Positions 27,030 through 34,755 of a stretch of DNA of 64,000 nt are shown here, one piece after another. The DNA lies in assembly GCA_001899205.1 (NCBI GenBank), contig MKVL01000042.1, positions 223,978 through 287,977 of the forward strand, read 5' to 3'. Within the stretch, counting starts at the first letter, position 1, and each line of letters begins with the position of its first letter. This DNA comes from Mesorhizobium sp. 65-26. Lineage in GTDB: Bacteria; Pseudomonadota; Alphaproteobacteria; Rhizobiales; Rhizobiaceae. A program made the translations under genes and the position numbers. The notes beneath the pieces were generated by a model. That model was given only the letters and a program-made list of their open reading frames with translations. It was not told the origin of the DNA and searched no databases.

Positions 27030-27050
27030 GGGCGGTGCTTTTAACCGCCC
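27030..27050 (-). promoter_or_regulatory. Inverted repeat in the leader of the amino-acid importer
   Basis: GGGCGGT-N7-ACCGCCC has perfect 7-base arms. It lies about 50 bases upstream of the binding-protein start and about 100 bases downstream of mobB, both on the minus strand. It could be an operator or leader hairpin for the importer, or the terminator of the mob genes, though no T run follows. Confidence 0.35.
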
Positions 27051-27151
27051 GCTGACCGGATACTCCCATTCTTTCCGAGAGAAAAGCAACTGCAAAACAA
27101 CCAGACGCGGCGATCTCAATCTGCCGCAACGTCAAGTCCACCCGCGCGATT

Positions 27152-27661
27152 TCAACCGGAGAGGCCGGTTATGCGTTCAATGAAGTCTGCTATCGACTTG
27201 ACGTCATCTAGGTCGAACACCGGTAGACTTTCGCCTTCGACCGCATGGTCGGCGGCGATGGCAACGATGTTCGGGTCCTGAGCCGACAGCGGCGCGCGAT
27301 CCTTCGCCTCGATGCGCCTGGCTTCGATCTTCTTGTGCGCCTCGCGCTTGTAACCTTCGACCAGGACGATGTCGCAGTGCGCCAGCCGAGACAGGATCGC
27401 TTCGAGCGCCGGCTCCTCCTCGTCGCGCAATTCATGCATCAGCGCCCAGCGGTTGCCCGACACGACGGCCACCTCGGTGGCGCCTGCCTGCCGATGGCGG
27501 AAACTGTCGGCGCCGGGCTTGTCGATGTCGAACTCGTGGTGGGCGTGCTTGACCGTCGACACAACCCGGCCGCGTCGCACCAGCTCGCTCACCAGCTTTT
27601 CCGTCAGTGTCGTCTTGCCGGAGTTCTTCCAGCCAGTGATGCCGAAGACGCGCCCGTTCAT
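27152..27661 (-). CDS. mobB: Molybdopterin-guanine dinucleotide biosynthesis protein MobB
   Basis: 169 residues. FGITGWKNSGKTTLTEKLV is the P-loop of MobB, a GTP-binding partner of MobA, and VSTVKHAHHEFDIDKPGADS is the conserved following region; DIVLVEGYKREAHKKIEARR is the Walker B/VEG(F/Y)K motif. MobB assists attachment of GMP to molybdopterin. Its ATG overlaps the mobA stop by four bases, so the pair is translationally coupled. Confidence 0.94.
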   Translation of the reverse strand: MNGRVFGITGWKNSGKTTLTEKLVSELVRRGRVVSTVKHAHHEFDIDKPGADSFRHRQAGATEVAVVSGNRWALMHELRDEEEPALEAILSRLAHCDIVLVEGYKREAHKKIEARRIEAKDRAPLSAQDPNIVAIAADHAVEGESLPVFDLDDVKSIADFIERITGLSG

Positions 27662-28290
27662 GGTTCGATGTCCCGCAGATGATGTTCAGCCTGAACGAGG
27701 TCGTCCGGCACGTTGATGTTGAAAAAAGGATCGAGTGTTTCCCCGGCGGAGGTTGTCGACGCAAACTCGACTTCGACGCAGCCGATGCGGTCGATGAACG
27801 CCGAGACGCGGCGATTGTCCTCGTCGATCAGGAAATGCCGCAGCGCGTCGCGGCAGGCGAGCGGCCACAGCGCGAAGGTCGGATGTCGCCGGCCATCCGA
27901 TCGTGCGACGGCAATCTTGCCGGGGTTGGCGCTCGCCGCGCGCGCCAGCAAGTCCACCAGATCCAACGGCAGAAATGGCGTGTCCGCCGCCGCCGTTGCG
28001 ATTGCCCGGCACCCGGTGTTGGCGGCGGCCCATTCAAGGCCAGCCAGAATGCCGGCGAGAGGTCCTGCGAACCCCGCCACCGTATCGGCAATCACAGGCA
28101 ACGCGAGACGGGAGAAACGTGCAGGGTCCCCATTGGCGCTGAGCGCAAGCGACCTGACCTGTGGGGTGAATCGCCGGAGAACGTGATCGAGCACCACGTC
28201 TCTTCCAAGCGGCAGCAGGGATTTGTCGCCGCCGCCCATCCTGCTTGAGCGACCACCGGCCAGAATGATCCCTGCAACGTCCTGTCTCAT
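27658..28290 (-). CDS. mobA: Molybdenum cofactor guanylyltransferase MobA
   Basis: 210 residues from ATG 28290. AGIILAGGRSSRMGGGDKSL is the nucleotide-binding signature of MobA (G-G-x-S-x-R-M-G-x-D-K), FAGPLAGILAGLEWA and TAAADTPFLPLDLV (with the metal-binding Asp) follow, and FFNINVPDDL is the C-terminal motif. It transfers GMP from GTP to Mo-molybdopterin, forming MGD for DMSO-reductase-type enzymes. The open frame continues far upstream as an overlap with the transporter gene and is not coding there. It is coupled to mobB. Confidence 0.94.
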   Translation of the reverse strand: MRQDVAGIILAGGRSSRMGGGDKSLLPLGRDVVLDHVLRRFTPQVRSLALSANGDPARFSRLALPVIADTVAGFAGPLAGILAGLEWAAANTGCRAIATAAADTPFLPLDLVDLLARAASANPGKIAVARSDGRRHPTFALWPLACRDALRHFLIDEDNRRVSAFIDRIGCVEVEFASTTSAGETLDPFFNINVPDDLVQAEHHLRDIEP

Positions 28291-28343
28291 GCCAACGAGC
28301 CTGTACGCTGCCTGTCGGAAATCACAAGTGTATCCCGACCGCG

Positions 28344-29264
28344 CTACATGCCATCGGGCGCCATGGCCGGACTGGTGCTTTCGGCGGCGATCCTGCGGCG
28401 TCCGACGGTCCGTTCCCGATAGAGCGTGTAGAGGCCGGAGCCGACGATGATGGCGGAGCCGATCACCATCAGCAGGTCCGGGACGTCGCCGAAGATCAGG
28501 AAGCCGAGCAGGATGGCCCAGAGCAGCGACGTATAGCGGAATGGCGCGATGAAGGAGATGTCGCCGACACGCATGGCCATGATGACGAACTGGTAGCCGA
28601 TCAGCACAAGAACCGCTGCCAGGGCGAGCAGCACCGTGCTCTCGACGCTCATCGGCGTCCAGCCTCCCATCGGGATAAGCAGTGCCGCGCCGAGGATCGT
28701 CATCGCGAACGTCGTGGCAGTCGAGACCAGCAAGGTGGGGATCGCTTGCGGGATCAGCTTTGTGGCGAGGTCGCGCACGGCGCAGCAGGTGACGTTCGCC
28801 AGCGCCAGCAGCGAATAGATGCTGAAACCCTGGAAGCCCGGGCGCACGATGATGAGCACGCCGGCGAAGCCGACGGCGATGGCTAGCCACCGTCTCCAGC
28901 CCACGCGGTCGCCGAAGACCATCGCTGCCCCCATGGTCACCGCCAGCGGAAGGGCCTGTCCCACGGCCGACACGTTGGCGATGGGCAGATGGGTGAGGGC
29001 GATGAGGAAGGTGACCGTTCCGCCGGCCTCCGCGGCGACGCGCACGGCTACCATCGGCTGCAGCATGGAGCGCGGCAGGGCAAGCGCGCCGCTGCGCCAT
29101 GCGAGCAGGCCGACCATCAGCGTGGCGAACATGCCCCGCACGAGCATCACCTGAGCCATGTTCATCGATTCCGATGAGAGCTTGGTGATAGAGTCGTTGA
29201 GCGTGAAGCCGATCATGGCCACCACCATGAACAGCGCGCCACGAAGGTTGGGCGAAAGAGGCAA
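28344..29264 (-). CDS. EamA-family (DMT) transporter
   Basis: About 306 residues and ten predicted membrane helices in two EamA repeats (about residues 5-140 and 150-285). ALPLAVTMGAAMVFGDRVGW and LLWAILLGFLIFGDVPD are the two conserved 'F-GE/D' ends of the repeats. The start is uncertain: the long open frame reaches 29429, overlapping the secreted-protein gene; I place the start at TTG 29264, with GGGAAAG just upstream and a normal family length. The exported solute is unknown. It precedes mobA by 53 bases on the same strand, but a functional link is not evident. Confidence 0.82.
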   Translation of the reverse strand: MPLSPNLRGALFMVVAMIGFTLNDSITKLSSESMNMAQVMLVRGMFATLMVGLLAWRSGALALPRSMLQPMVAVRVAAEAGGTVTFLIALTHLPIANVSAVGQALPLAVTMGAAMVFGDRVGWRRWLAIAVGFAGVLIIVRPGFQGFSIYSLLALANVTCCAVRDLATKLIPQAIPTLLVSTATTFAMTILGAALLIPMGGWTPMSVESTVLLALAAVLVLIGYQFVIMAMRVGDISFIAPFRYTSLLWAILLGFLIFGDVPDLLMVIGSAIIVGSGLYTLYRERTVGRRRIAAESTSPAMAPDGM

Positions 29265-29371
29265 GGGCTTTCCCGTCTGGTGCTTGCCTGAAGCCTGTAA
29301 CAGCCAAAGACGGGACAGCAACGGCAAAGAACTGAGCCAGGGCGTCCTTTGTCGTAGGGCTCGGTTCCGGT

Positions 29372-29728
29372 CTACTTCTTCGGCGTGAGCACCTCGGTGC
29401 CGGTGCCTTTCTTGCCGGCGATCGTCCAAAGCCCGTGCAGGGAGCCATCCTGCTCGATCTTGTAGAGGACCAGGCCGATGTCTTCGCCCATCACGTAGCC
29501 GGCGGAAAACGCGTCGCCGTTGCGCATGCAGATGCCGTCCGCGTTCGAACCGGTATCCCAGTGGATCGTGCAGGTCGTTCCGCCGGTCTCGGTGATCGTT
29601 GCCTCGCCACGATAGGGCGAGCCGTCGAAATTGGTGCCGGAAACGGTATAGGTACCGCCGATCGACTGGGCGGCGGCCGGCGCGACCGCAAGCACGAGCA
29701 GTGCGTATGAAAGAGCGATTTTGCGCAT
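29372..29728 (-). CDS. Small secreted protein of unknown function
   Basis: 118 residues with a clear signal peptide (MRKIALSYALLVLAVAPAAAQ). The mature protein is beta-rich: GGTYTVSGTNFDGSPYRGEA, a C-x-I-H-W core with two cysteines (TTCTIHWD and GICMRNG), and SLHGLWTIAGKKGTGTEVLT. I recall similar small alphaproteobacterial proteins sometimes carrying the label 'fibronectin-binding', but nothing in this sequence supports such activity. The two cysteines could form a disulfide in the periplasm. Confidence 0.75.
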   Translation of the reverse strand: MRKIALSYALLVLAVAPAAAQSIGGTYTVSGTNFDGSPYRGEATITETGGTTCTIHWDTGSNADGICMRNGDAFSAGYVMGEDIGLVLYKIEQDGSLHGLWTIAGKKGTGTEVLTPKK

Positions 29729-29831
29729 GATTTCCCCCTCGACGAAGATCGTCGCGGCAGAGAGTAGGCGGGAACGGTTCGCTCGTAAATCTGCTTGCGA
29801 TCGTCGAGTGTCATCGGCCCCGGCCGGGTCG

Positions 29832-30305
29832 TCATGGCCCTTTCAGGCTCGCGGCGATGGCACCGACGAGCGGGTCGTATTTCGATTTGAGCGAGGAGGG
29901 ATACTCGATCCACACGGTCCGGATGACGCCGTCCTTGCCGAAGAGCCGACGCTCGTAGAAGACATGGTCGCCCTTGAGCCCCGAAAGGATAGCCCAGTTC
30001 TTTCCGGTCTTGCTGTAGGTGACCTTGTAGTTGGGCTCCGTGCTGGCGTTCTCCGAGGCTACGAAACCCTTCGGTGTCTCGTCGTCGGCGTTGAAGATGC
30101 CGGAACAGATGAGCGAGGCACCGTCGGCCGTCAGCCATTTCTGCCCGTCACCGTTCTCGGGTTCGGGCTGTCGCTCCGTGAAAATCTCGTCGGGGAAGGT
30201 GCAGACCGTTCCAAAACGGTCATTGACATAGGTGGACGGGGCGGCAATCGCGGCCGTTGCCGTGATCATGGCGCAAAAAGCCAGACCCATGCGCAAGCAG
30301 TCCAT
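29832..30305 (-). CDS. Secreted hypothetical protein
   Basis: 157 residues from ATG 30305, which has GGGGGAC just upstream; an ATG six codons earlier is also in frame. Signal peptide MDCLRMGLAFCAMITATAAI (cleaved after AIA). The mature domain contains YVNDRFGTVCTFPDEIFTER, LICSGIFNADDETPKGF and VFYERRLFGKDGVIRTVWIE, a small mixed alpha/beta fold with two cysteines. I do not recognise a characterised family. It sits between the other secreted gene and moaA, all on the minus strand. Confidence 0.75.
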   Translation of the reverse strand: MDCLRMGLAFCAMITATAAIAAPSTYVNDRFGTVCTFPDEIFTERQPEPENGDGQKWLTADGASLICSGIFNADDETPKGFVASENASTEPNYKVTYSKTGKNWAILSGLKGDHVFYERRLFGKDGVIRTVWIEYPSSLKSKYDPLVGAIAASLKGP

Positions 30306-30347
30306 TTTGTCCCCCGTGGACATCGGCGGATTGCCGCCGCCGGTGAA

Positions 30348-31373
30348 TCATCCGCCGGTTACACTCATGTGCCGTGAGACGGACGGGCGCCTGGTGCGTC
30401 GGTCGATGATGAAGTCGTGCCCCTTCGGCTTGCGGCCGATCGCTTCGTCAATGGCGATGGCGACGAGTTCATTGCCTTCGGAGGCTCGCAGCGGCGTGCG
30501 CAGATCGGCTGCGTCCTCCTGGCCGAGGCACATATAGAGGGTGCCGGTGCAGGTCAGCCTGACGCGGTTGCAGCTTTCGCAGAAATTGTGCGTCATCGGT
30601 GTGATGAAGCCCAGCTTCCCACCGGTTTCGGCGACATGGGCATAGCGCGCCGGCCCACCGGTCTTGAACGGAATGTCGGTCAGGGTGAACTGGCGCTCGA
30701 GTGAGGCGCGCAGCAGGGATAGCGGCAGGTACTGGTCCGTGCGGTCGGCGTCGATCTCGCCCATCGGCATTGTCTCGATCACCGTCAGGTCCATGCCCCG
30801 GCCATGCGCCCAGCGCATCATGTCGGGCAGTTCAACGTCGTTGAAATCCTTGAGCGCCACGGCGTTCAGCTTAACCTTGAGGCCCGCCGCCTGTGCCGCG
30901 TCGATGCCATCCAGCACCTTGCCAAGATGGCCCCAGCGGGTGATGGCGTGGAACTTGTCGGCATCGAGCGTGTCCAGCGACACGTTGATGCGCTTAACGC
31001 CGCAATCGGCGAGTTCGGTCGCGAAGCGCGACAGTTGGGAACCGTTGGTGGTCAGTGTCAGCTCTTCCAGGGCGCCGCTTTCGAGGTGGCGCGAGAGCTG
31101 GCGCACCAGATGCATGATGTTCTTGCGCACCAGCGGCTCGCCGCCGGTGAGCCTCAACTTGCGGACGCCCTTTTCGATGAAGACGGTGCAGAGCCGGTCA
31201 AGTTCCTCGAGCGACAGCAGGTCCTTCTTGGGAAGGAACGTCATGTCCTCGGCCATGCAATAGGTACAGCGGAAATCGCAGCGGTCGGTGACCGACACGC
31301 GCAGGTAGCTGATCGCGCGACCGAATGGGTCGATCATGTCCATGCTTTGCGTTCCCGTGGCCGCGAACGGCAT
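30348..31373 (-). CDS. moaA: GTP 3',8-cyclase MoaA
   Basis: 341 residues. Radical-SAM enzyme making 3',8-cH2GTP, the first step of molybdopterin synthesis. The SAM cluster motif is [11 protein letters not shown] (Cys 32, 36 and 39), the SAM-binding GGEP is [11 protein letters not shown], and the second cluster comes from [15 protein letters not shown]. The protein ends in the Gly-Gly tail (RHMSVTGG) needed for activity in MoaA. A start at the ATG 30 bases downstream ([13 protein letters not shown]) has the better ribosome-binding site and is a likely alternative. It is divergent from the DUF971 gene and 3 kb from mobAB. Confidence 0.95.
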   Translation of the reverse strand: MPFAATGTQSMDMIDPFGRAISYLRVSVTDRCDFRCTYCMAEDMTFLPKKDLLSLEELDRLCTVFIEKGVRKLRLTGGEPLVRKNIMHLVRQLSRHLESGALEELTLTTNGSQLSRFATELADCGVKRINVSLDTLDADKFHAITRWGHLGKVLDGIDAAQAAGLKVKLNAVALKDFNDVELPDMMRWAHGRGMDLTVIETMPMGEIDADRTDQYLPLSLLRASLERQFTLTDIPFKTGGPARYAHVAETGGKLGFITPMTHNFCESCNRVRLTCTGTLYMCLGQEDAADLRTPLRASEGNELVAIAIDEAIGRKPKGHDFIIDRRTRRPSVSRHMSVTGG

Positions 31374-31538
31374 CGTTATATACTGCTATGTGATACGATC
31401 CGGCCCTGCATTCAAGATAGCCGGCCTTGATCTTTGGTAACATCTCCCGGCCGACATCCGATGTCGGTGGCCCGTCGCGATCTTTTCGCGCCGTCCGAAG
31501 CAGCGTAGGGAAGGGAAAACGACAAAGGACAACCCTGC

Positions 31539-31892
31539 ATGACCGCCCCCAAGGAACTCCGTGTTTCAAAAGACCGCAGGCTGCTTACGGTGACGTTCCC
31601 CGGCCACCAGCCCTTCGAACTGCCGGCGGAGTTGCTGCGCGTCGCGTCTCCATCGGCCGAGGTCCAGGGGCATTCGCCGGAACAGCGGGTGACGGTTCCC
31701 GGCAAGCGCAACGTCGCCATCCTCAAGATAGAGCCGGTCGGCAACTACGCGGTCCGCATCACCTTCGACGATTTCCATGACACCGGCATCTTCACCTGGG
31801 CCTATCTGCACACGCTCGGCCATGAAAGGGAGCAGCGCTGGAGTGCCTATCTGGCCGAGCTCGCTGAAAAGGGGCTGAGCCGGGACCGCTAG
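31539..31892 (+). CDS. DUF971 family protein
   Basis: 117 residues. The whole protein is the DUF971 (GBBH-like N-terminal) fold: ELRVSKDRRLLTVTFPGHQP, FELPAELLRVASPSAEVQGH, VGNYAVRITFDDFHDTGIFT and YLHTLGHEREQRW. Proteins of this type occur beside MRP/ApbC or molybdenum-cofactor genes in many proteobacteria, and it is divergent from moaA here. An accessory role in cofactor or Fe-S biology is possible but unproven. A second gene follows 67 bases downstream. Confidence 0.88.
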   Translation: MTAPKELRVSKDRRLLTVTFPGHQPFELPAELLRVASPSAEVQGHSPEQRVTVPGKRNVAILKIEPVGNYAVRITFDDFHDTGIFTWAYLHTLGHEREQRWSAYLAELAEKGLSRDR

Positions 31893-31958
31893 TCGATCCC
31901 TGTCGTCAAAACGTCACGGATGTGGAGTAGCGCCGGCAAAGGTTCGGAGGCAGTAGCC

Positions 31959-32570
31959 ATGTCCATCATCAGCACGATTGAGCAGCTCGAGGCGCTTTAT
32001 GGCCTGCCCGGCGAGACGTCGCTGGTCAAGGAACTCGATCATGTGATTCCCGAATACGCCGCCTTCATCGAAGCTTCGCCCTTCGTGGCGCTGGCCACCA
32101 GTGGTCCAGAAGGCCTCGACTGCTCGCCGCGCGGCGACCTAGCGGGCTTCGTTCGGCTGCAGGATGCGAAGACGCTTCTGATGCCCGACCGCCGTGGCAA
32201 CAACCGCGCGGATTCGCTCAAGAACATCATCCGCGATCCTCGTGTCGGTCTTCTCTTCCTCGTGCCCGGTTCCGGTACCACGCTGCGCGTCAACGGCCGG
32301 GCCCACATCACCACCGACCCTACGCTCTGCGCGTCCTTCACGGTCGACGGCAAGCCCGCGCGATCGGTCACTGTCATCGACGTGGAGGCTGTCTACTTCC
32401 AGTGCGCCCGCGCCATCGTCCGGTCGGAACTGTGGAACCCGGCCAGGCACGTCGATCCCAAGTCGCTGCCGACTCCCGGCCGCATCCTGGAGATCACCAG
32501 CCGCAAGACCATAGACGGCGAGGCCTATGACAAGGAGTGGCCGGAGCGGGCGAAGAAGTCGATGTGGTGA
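31959..32570 (+). CDS. Pyridoxamine 5'-phosphate oxidase-family flavoprotein
   Basis: 203 residues from ATG 31959, preceded by GGAGG. The split-barrel flavin-binding domain shows FVALATSGPEGLDCSPRGD, LLMPDRRGNNRADSLKNI, RVGLLFLVPGSGTTLRVNGR and AVYFQCARAIVRSELW. The pattern corresponds to the subfamily exemplified by mycobacterial MSMEG_1061, FMN- or F420-binding proteins of unclear substrate rather than true PdxH. It runs in the same direction as the DUF971 gene. Confidence 0.88.
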   Translation: MSIISTIEQLEALYGLPGETSLVKELDHVIPEYAAFIEASPFVALATSGPEGLDCSPRGDLAGFVRLQDAKTLLMPDRRGNNRADSLKNIIRDPRVGLLFLVPGSGTTLRVNGRAHITTDPTLCASFTVDGKPARSVTVIDVEAVYFQCARAIVRSELWNPARHVDPKSLPTPGRILEITSRKTIDGEAYDKEWPERAKKSMW

Positions 32571-32629
32571 TCGACCTCACATAGTATCCCTGCCTAACGG
32601 GCAATGAAGGCCGGCGAAAGCGGCACCGC

Positions 32630-33082
32630 TCATGCTTCCCTGAGAACGTCCGCGATCTTGCGCATCTGCTCGCCGATCAGGTCGCACTGTTCCGGTGTCG
32701 ACTGGCTCATGGCTTTTTCGATCAGCGCCATGTGCACCTTCAGCGCCTGCATCAACAGGGCCTCACCGGCCTCCGTCAGGTTCAGCCGCAGCACGCGCTT
32801 GTCCTTCTCGTCGCCCTCGCGGCGCAGCAAGCCGCGCGTCTCGAGCTGCGGCAGAAGCATTGTGATGTTGGAGCGGCCGACGAGCAGCTTGCGCGCCAGA
32901 TCATGCTGCGACATGCCGGGATGGCGGTAGAGGTTCATCAGCACGTCGAGCTGCGCCGGCTTCAGGTCGAGCGGCGCAAGCTTCGCAGCCAGGGTGCGCT
33001 CCAGCACATGGCAGGCGCGCGCGACCGCCACCCAGTTGCGAAAGCGCGGGTTATCCCAGGGTAACTCTTGTTTATTGTTCAT
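32630..33082 (-). CDS. MarR-family transcriptional regulator
   Basis: 150 residues. The winged helix-turn-helix is AQLDVLMNLYRHPGMSQHDL, ARKLLVGRSNITMLLPQLE and RGLLRREGDEKDKRVLRLNL, with the conserved D-x-R wing. MarR dimers usually repress their own gene and a divergent neighbour and release DNA on binding a ligand. Two copies of a palindromic site lie in the 47-base gap to the divergent hydrolase gene, the nearer copy overlapping this gene's start codon. Confidence 0.93.
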   Translation of the reverse strand: MNNKQELPWDNPRFRNWVAVARACHVLERTLAAKLAPLDLKPAQLDVLMNLYRHPGMSQHDLARKLLVGRSNITMLLPQLETRGLLRREGDEKDKRVLRLNLTEAGEALLMQALKVHMALIEKAMSQSTPEQCDLIGEQMRKIADVLREA

Positions 33083-33110
33083 CTTTGAACTATTATGTTC
33101 ATGCTTGAAC
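33077..33110. promoter_or_regulatory. Tandem MarR operator
   Basis: GTTCATCTTTGAAC (33077-33090) and GTTCATGCTTGAAC (33097-33110) are near-identical palindromes with 5-base arms (GTTCA/TGAAC), 20 bases centre to centre, i.e. about two helical turns on the same DNA face. The first overlaps the marR start codon; both lie between the divergent marR and hydrolase genes. This is a typical architecture for cooperative repression of both genes by MarR dimers. Confidence 0.75.
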
Positions 33111-33129
33111 GTATGGATGGAATGTCAAT

Positions 33130-34035
33130 ATGGCATCATTCGGCATGAAGGTCATCCGGCGCGTCTTCGGCGCGGCGGAGCATATTTCGCCACGGCTTGG
33201 CGGGCGCGCGGCGTTCGAGCTGTTTTGCCGCACGCCGAGCCCCAGGTCGATGACCGATGGCGAACGGCGCGCCGTCGAACGCGCCACGGATTTCATGGCT
33301 GAAGCCAGGCATCACCGGTTGAAAACGACTGGCGGCTGCGTGGCCGTGCATGAATTTCGGCCACGGCCGGGCAGGGCGATCGGCAGCGTGCTCGTTATCC
33401 ATGGCTGGCGCTCGCGCACCGAATACATGCGCGCGTTGATCGAAGGCTATCGTGATGCGGGCTACAAGGTGGTCTCGCTCGATCTTCCCGGCCATGGCCA
33501 GTCGCAAGGCCGCCGGCTGACGATGGTGAGCGCGGTGGACGCGGCAAGGATCGCTGGCGAGTGGTTCGGTCCGTTCGACGCTGTCGTTGGCCATTCCTTC
33601 GGCGGCGCGATCGCGACGAATGCCGTTGCCGGCTCCATTCGCAACATCCCGCCGCTCGCCGCGTCGCGCCTCGTGCTGATCGCCGCGCCGAGTTCACTGC
33701 CGGCGATCTTCGCCGATTTCAGCCGAGCGCTGAATGTGGGGCCGCGATCGCAATCGGTGATGGCGGATACGGTCGAACGAATCGCGGGCCGGCCGTTGCG
33801 TGATTTCACTGGCGATCGTCAACTCGTCGAGGCGACAGTGCCGACATTGGTCATACACGCGCCGGACGATCGCGAGGTGTCGGCCGACCACGCAAGGAGC
33901 TATGCCGGCGCCGGCGATCACGTCGAGTTGTTCTGGGCCGACGGCCTCGGACACCGAAGAATACTCGCCGACAAGGGCGTGGTGAAGCGCGCCGTGGGCT
34001 TCGTCGTCGGGCAGCCGGTCCCGGCGCTGCACTGA
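33130..34035 (+). CDS. Alpha/beta hydrolase
   Basis: 301 residues. VLVIHGWRSRTEYMRALIEG gives the oxyanion HGW motif, VVSLDLPGHGQSQGRR follows, and VVGHSFGGAIATN is the nucleophile elbow. The acid and His are in LVIHAPDDREVS and DGLGHRRIL. The protein could be an esterase, lipase or C-C hydrolase; no cap-domain signature narrows it. It is divergent from a MarR regulator with an obvious shared operator, so it is probably the regulated target and may act on a hydrophobic or aromatic ester ligand (inference). Confidence 0.88.
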   Translation: MASFGMKVIRRVFGAAEHISPRLGGRAAFELFCRTPSPRSMTDGERRAVERATDFMAEARHHRLKTTGGCVAVHEFRPRPGRAIGSVLVIHGWRSRTEYMRALIEGYRDAGYKVVSLDLPGHGQSQGRRLTMVSAVDAARIAGEWFGPFDAVVGHSFGGAIATNAVAGSIRNIPPLAASRLVLIAAPSSLPAIFADFSRALNVGPRSQSVMADTVERIAGRPLRDFTGDRQLVEATVPTLVIHAPDDREVSADHARSYAGAGDHVELFWADGLGHRRILADKGVVKRAVGFVVGQPVPALH

Positions 34036-34045
34036 TCCGTCGAGG

Positions 34046-34441
34046 TTATTTGCGCTTTTCGCCAGGCTCGACAGGCAGGCCGGCCGCCTTCCAGGCTGTG
34101 TAACCGCCAAGGATGTGCTTCACCGGTGCAAGCCCCATGTCCTGCGCCGTCTTGGTGGCAAGCGCCGAGCGCCAGCCGCCGGCGCAGAAGAACACGAAGC
34201 TCTTTCCCGAAGCGAAGAACGGTTTGTGGTAGGGGCTTTCGGGGTCGATCCAGAACTCCAGCATGCCGCGGGTCACGTGCTTCGCGCCTGGGATCCGGCC
34301 ATCGCGCTCCACCTCGCGCGGGTCGCGCAGGTCGACGAAGATGGTGTTGTCGTCATCGAGCAACGCCGCCGCTTCCTCCGGTGAGACCACCTCGATCGCG
34401 GCATTGGCCTCGTCCAACAGTTCGCGATATCCCTTTTTCAC
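34046..34441 (-). CDS. Rhodanese-like domain protein
   Basis: 131 residues from GTG 34441, chosen because AAGGAAC lies at good spacing. Single rhodanese domain: IFVDLRDPREVERDGRIPGA, then the active-site loop FFCAGGWRSA with Cys86 and an Arg-containing six-residue loop, which can carry persulfide sulfur. ILGGYTAWKAAGLPVEP is the conserved C-terminal stretch. The sulfur acceptor is unknown. It is convergent with the alpha/beta-hydrolase gene. Confidence 0.9.
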   Translation of the reverse strand: MKKGYRELLDEANAAIEVVSPEEAAALLDDDNTIFVDLRDPREVERDGRIPGAKHVTRGMLEFWIDPESPYHKPFFASGKSFVFFCAGGWRSALATKTAQDMGLAPVKHILGGYTAWKAAGLPVEPGEKRK

Positions 34442-34755
34442 CGTTGTTCCTTTCGGGCCCGACCAGATGCGGTCCGCTGAATTTCGAGCACAACGCCGTA
34501 TCTTTGTCACGCTGGATCAGTGTCTGGCCTTCTAACTTGCCATCTGGCCGCACGATCACTTTGTCGTCAGGCAACGAAGCGCTTCCGAGCGTCACGATCT
34601 TGTGAAACCGTTCTGCAACAGCGCTGCCGAAATTTATGAAAGCTTAACGAAATCGGTATGAATCGGTATAGTTGCGCCTTACATCCGCCATGCGGCGGGC
34701 AAGACGGTCCAACTGGGCGGAACTGGAACCGGTTGTAGCCGGAGCGGGTGAATTG
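34442..34755. other. Intergenic region upstream of the L,D-transpeptidase gene
   Basis: About 310 bases without a convincing gene. It contains an AT-rich stretch and a 10-base tandem direct repeat, AATCGGTATG/AATCGGTATA (34651-34670), about 85 bases before the L,D-transpeptidase start, which could be part of its promoter or a regulator site. A minus-strand open frame (34353-34595) overlaps the rhodanese gene and looks non-coding. Confidence 0.5.

Noticed and set aside
28291-29448. N-terminal extension of mobA through the transporter gene
   Set aside because: The extension is a shadow of the EamA transporter; MobA's conserved start AGIILAGGRSSRM follows ATG 28290.
34353-34595. Minus-strand 80-codon open frame upstream of the rhodanese gene
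   Set aside because: The first half looks faintly protein-like, but it runs out of frame through the rhodanese gene and has no ribosome-binding site.
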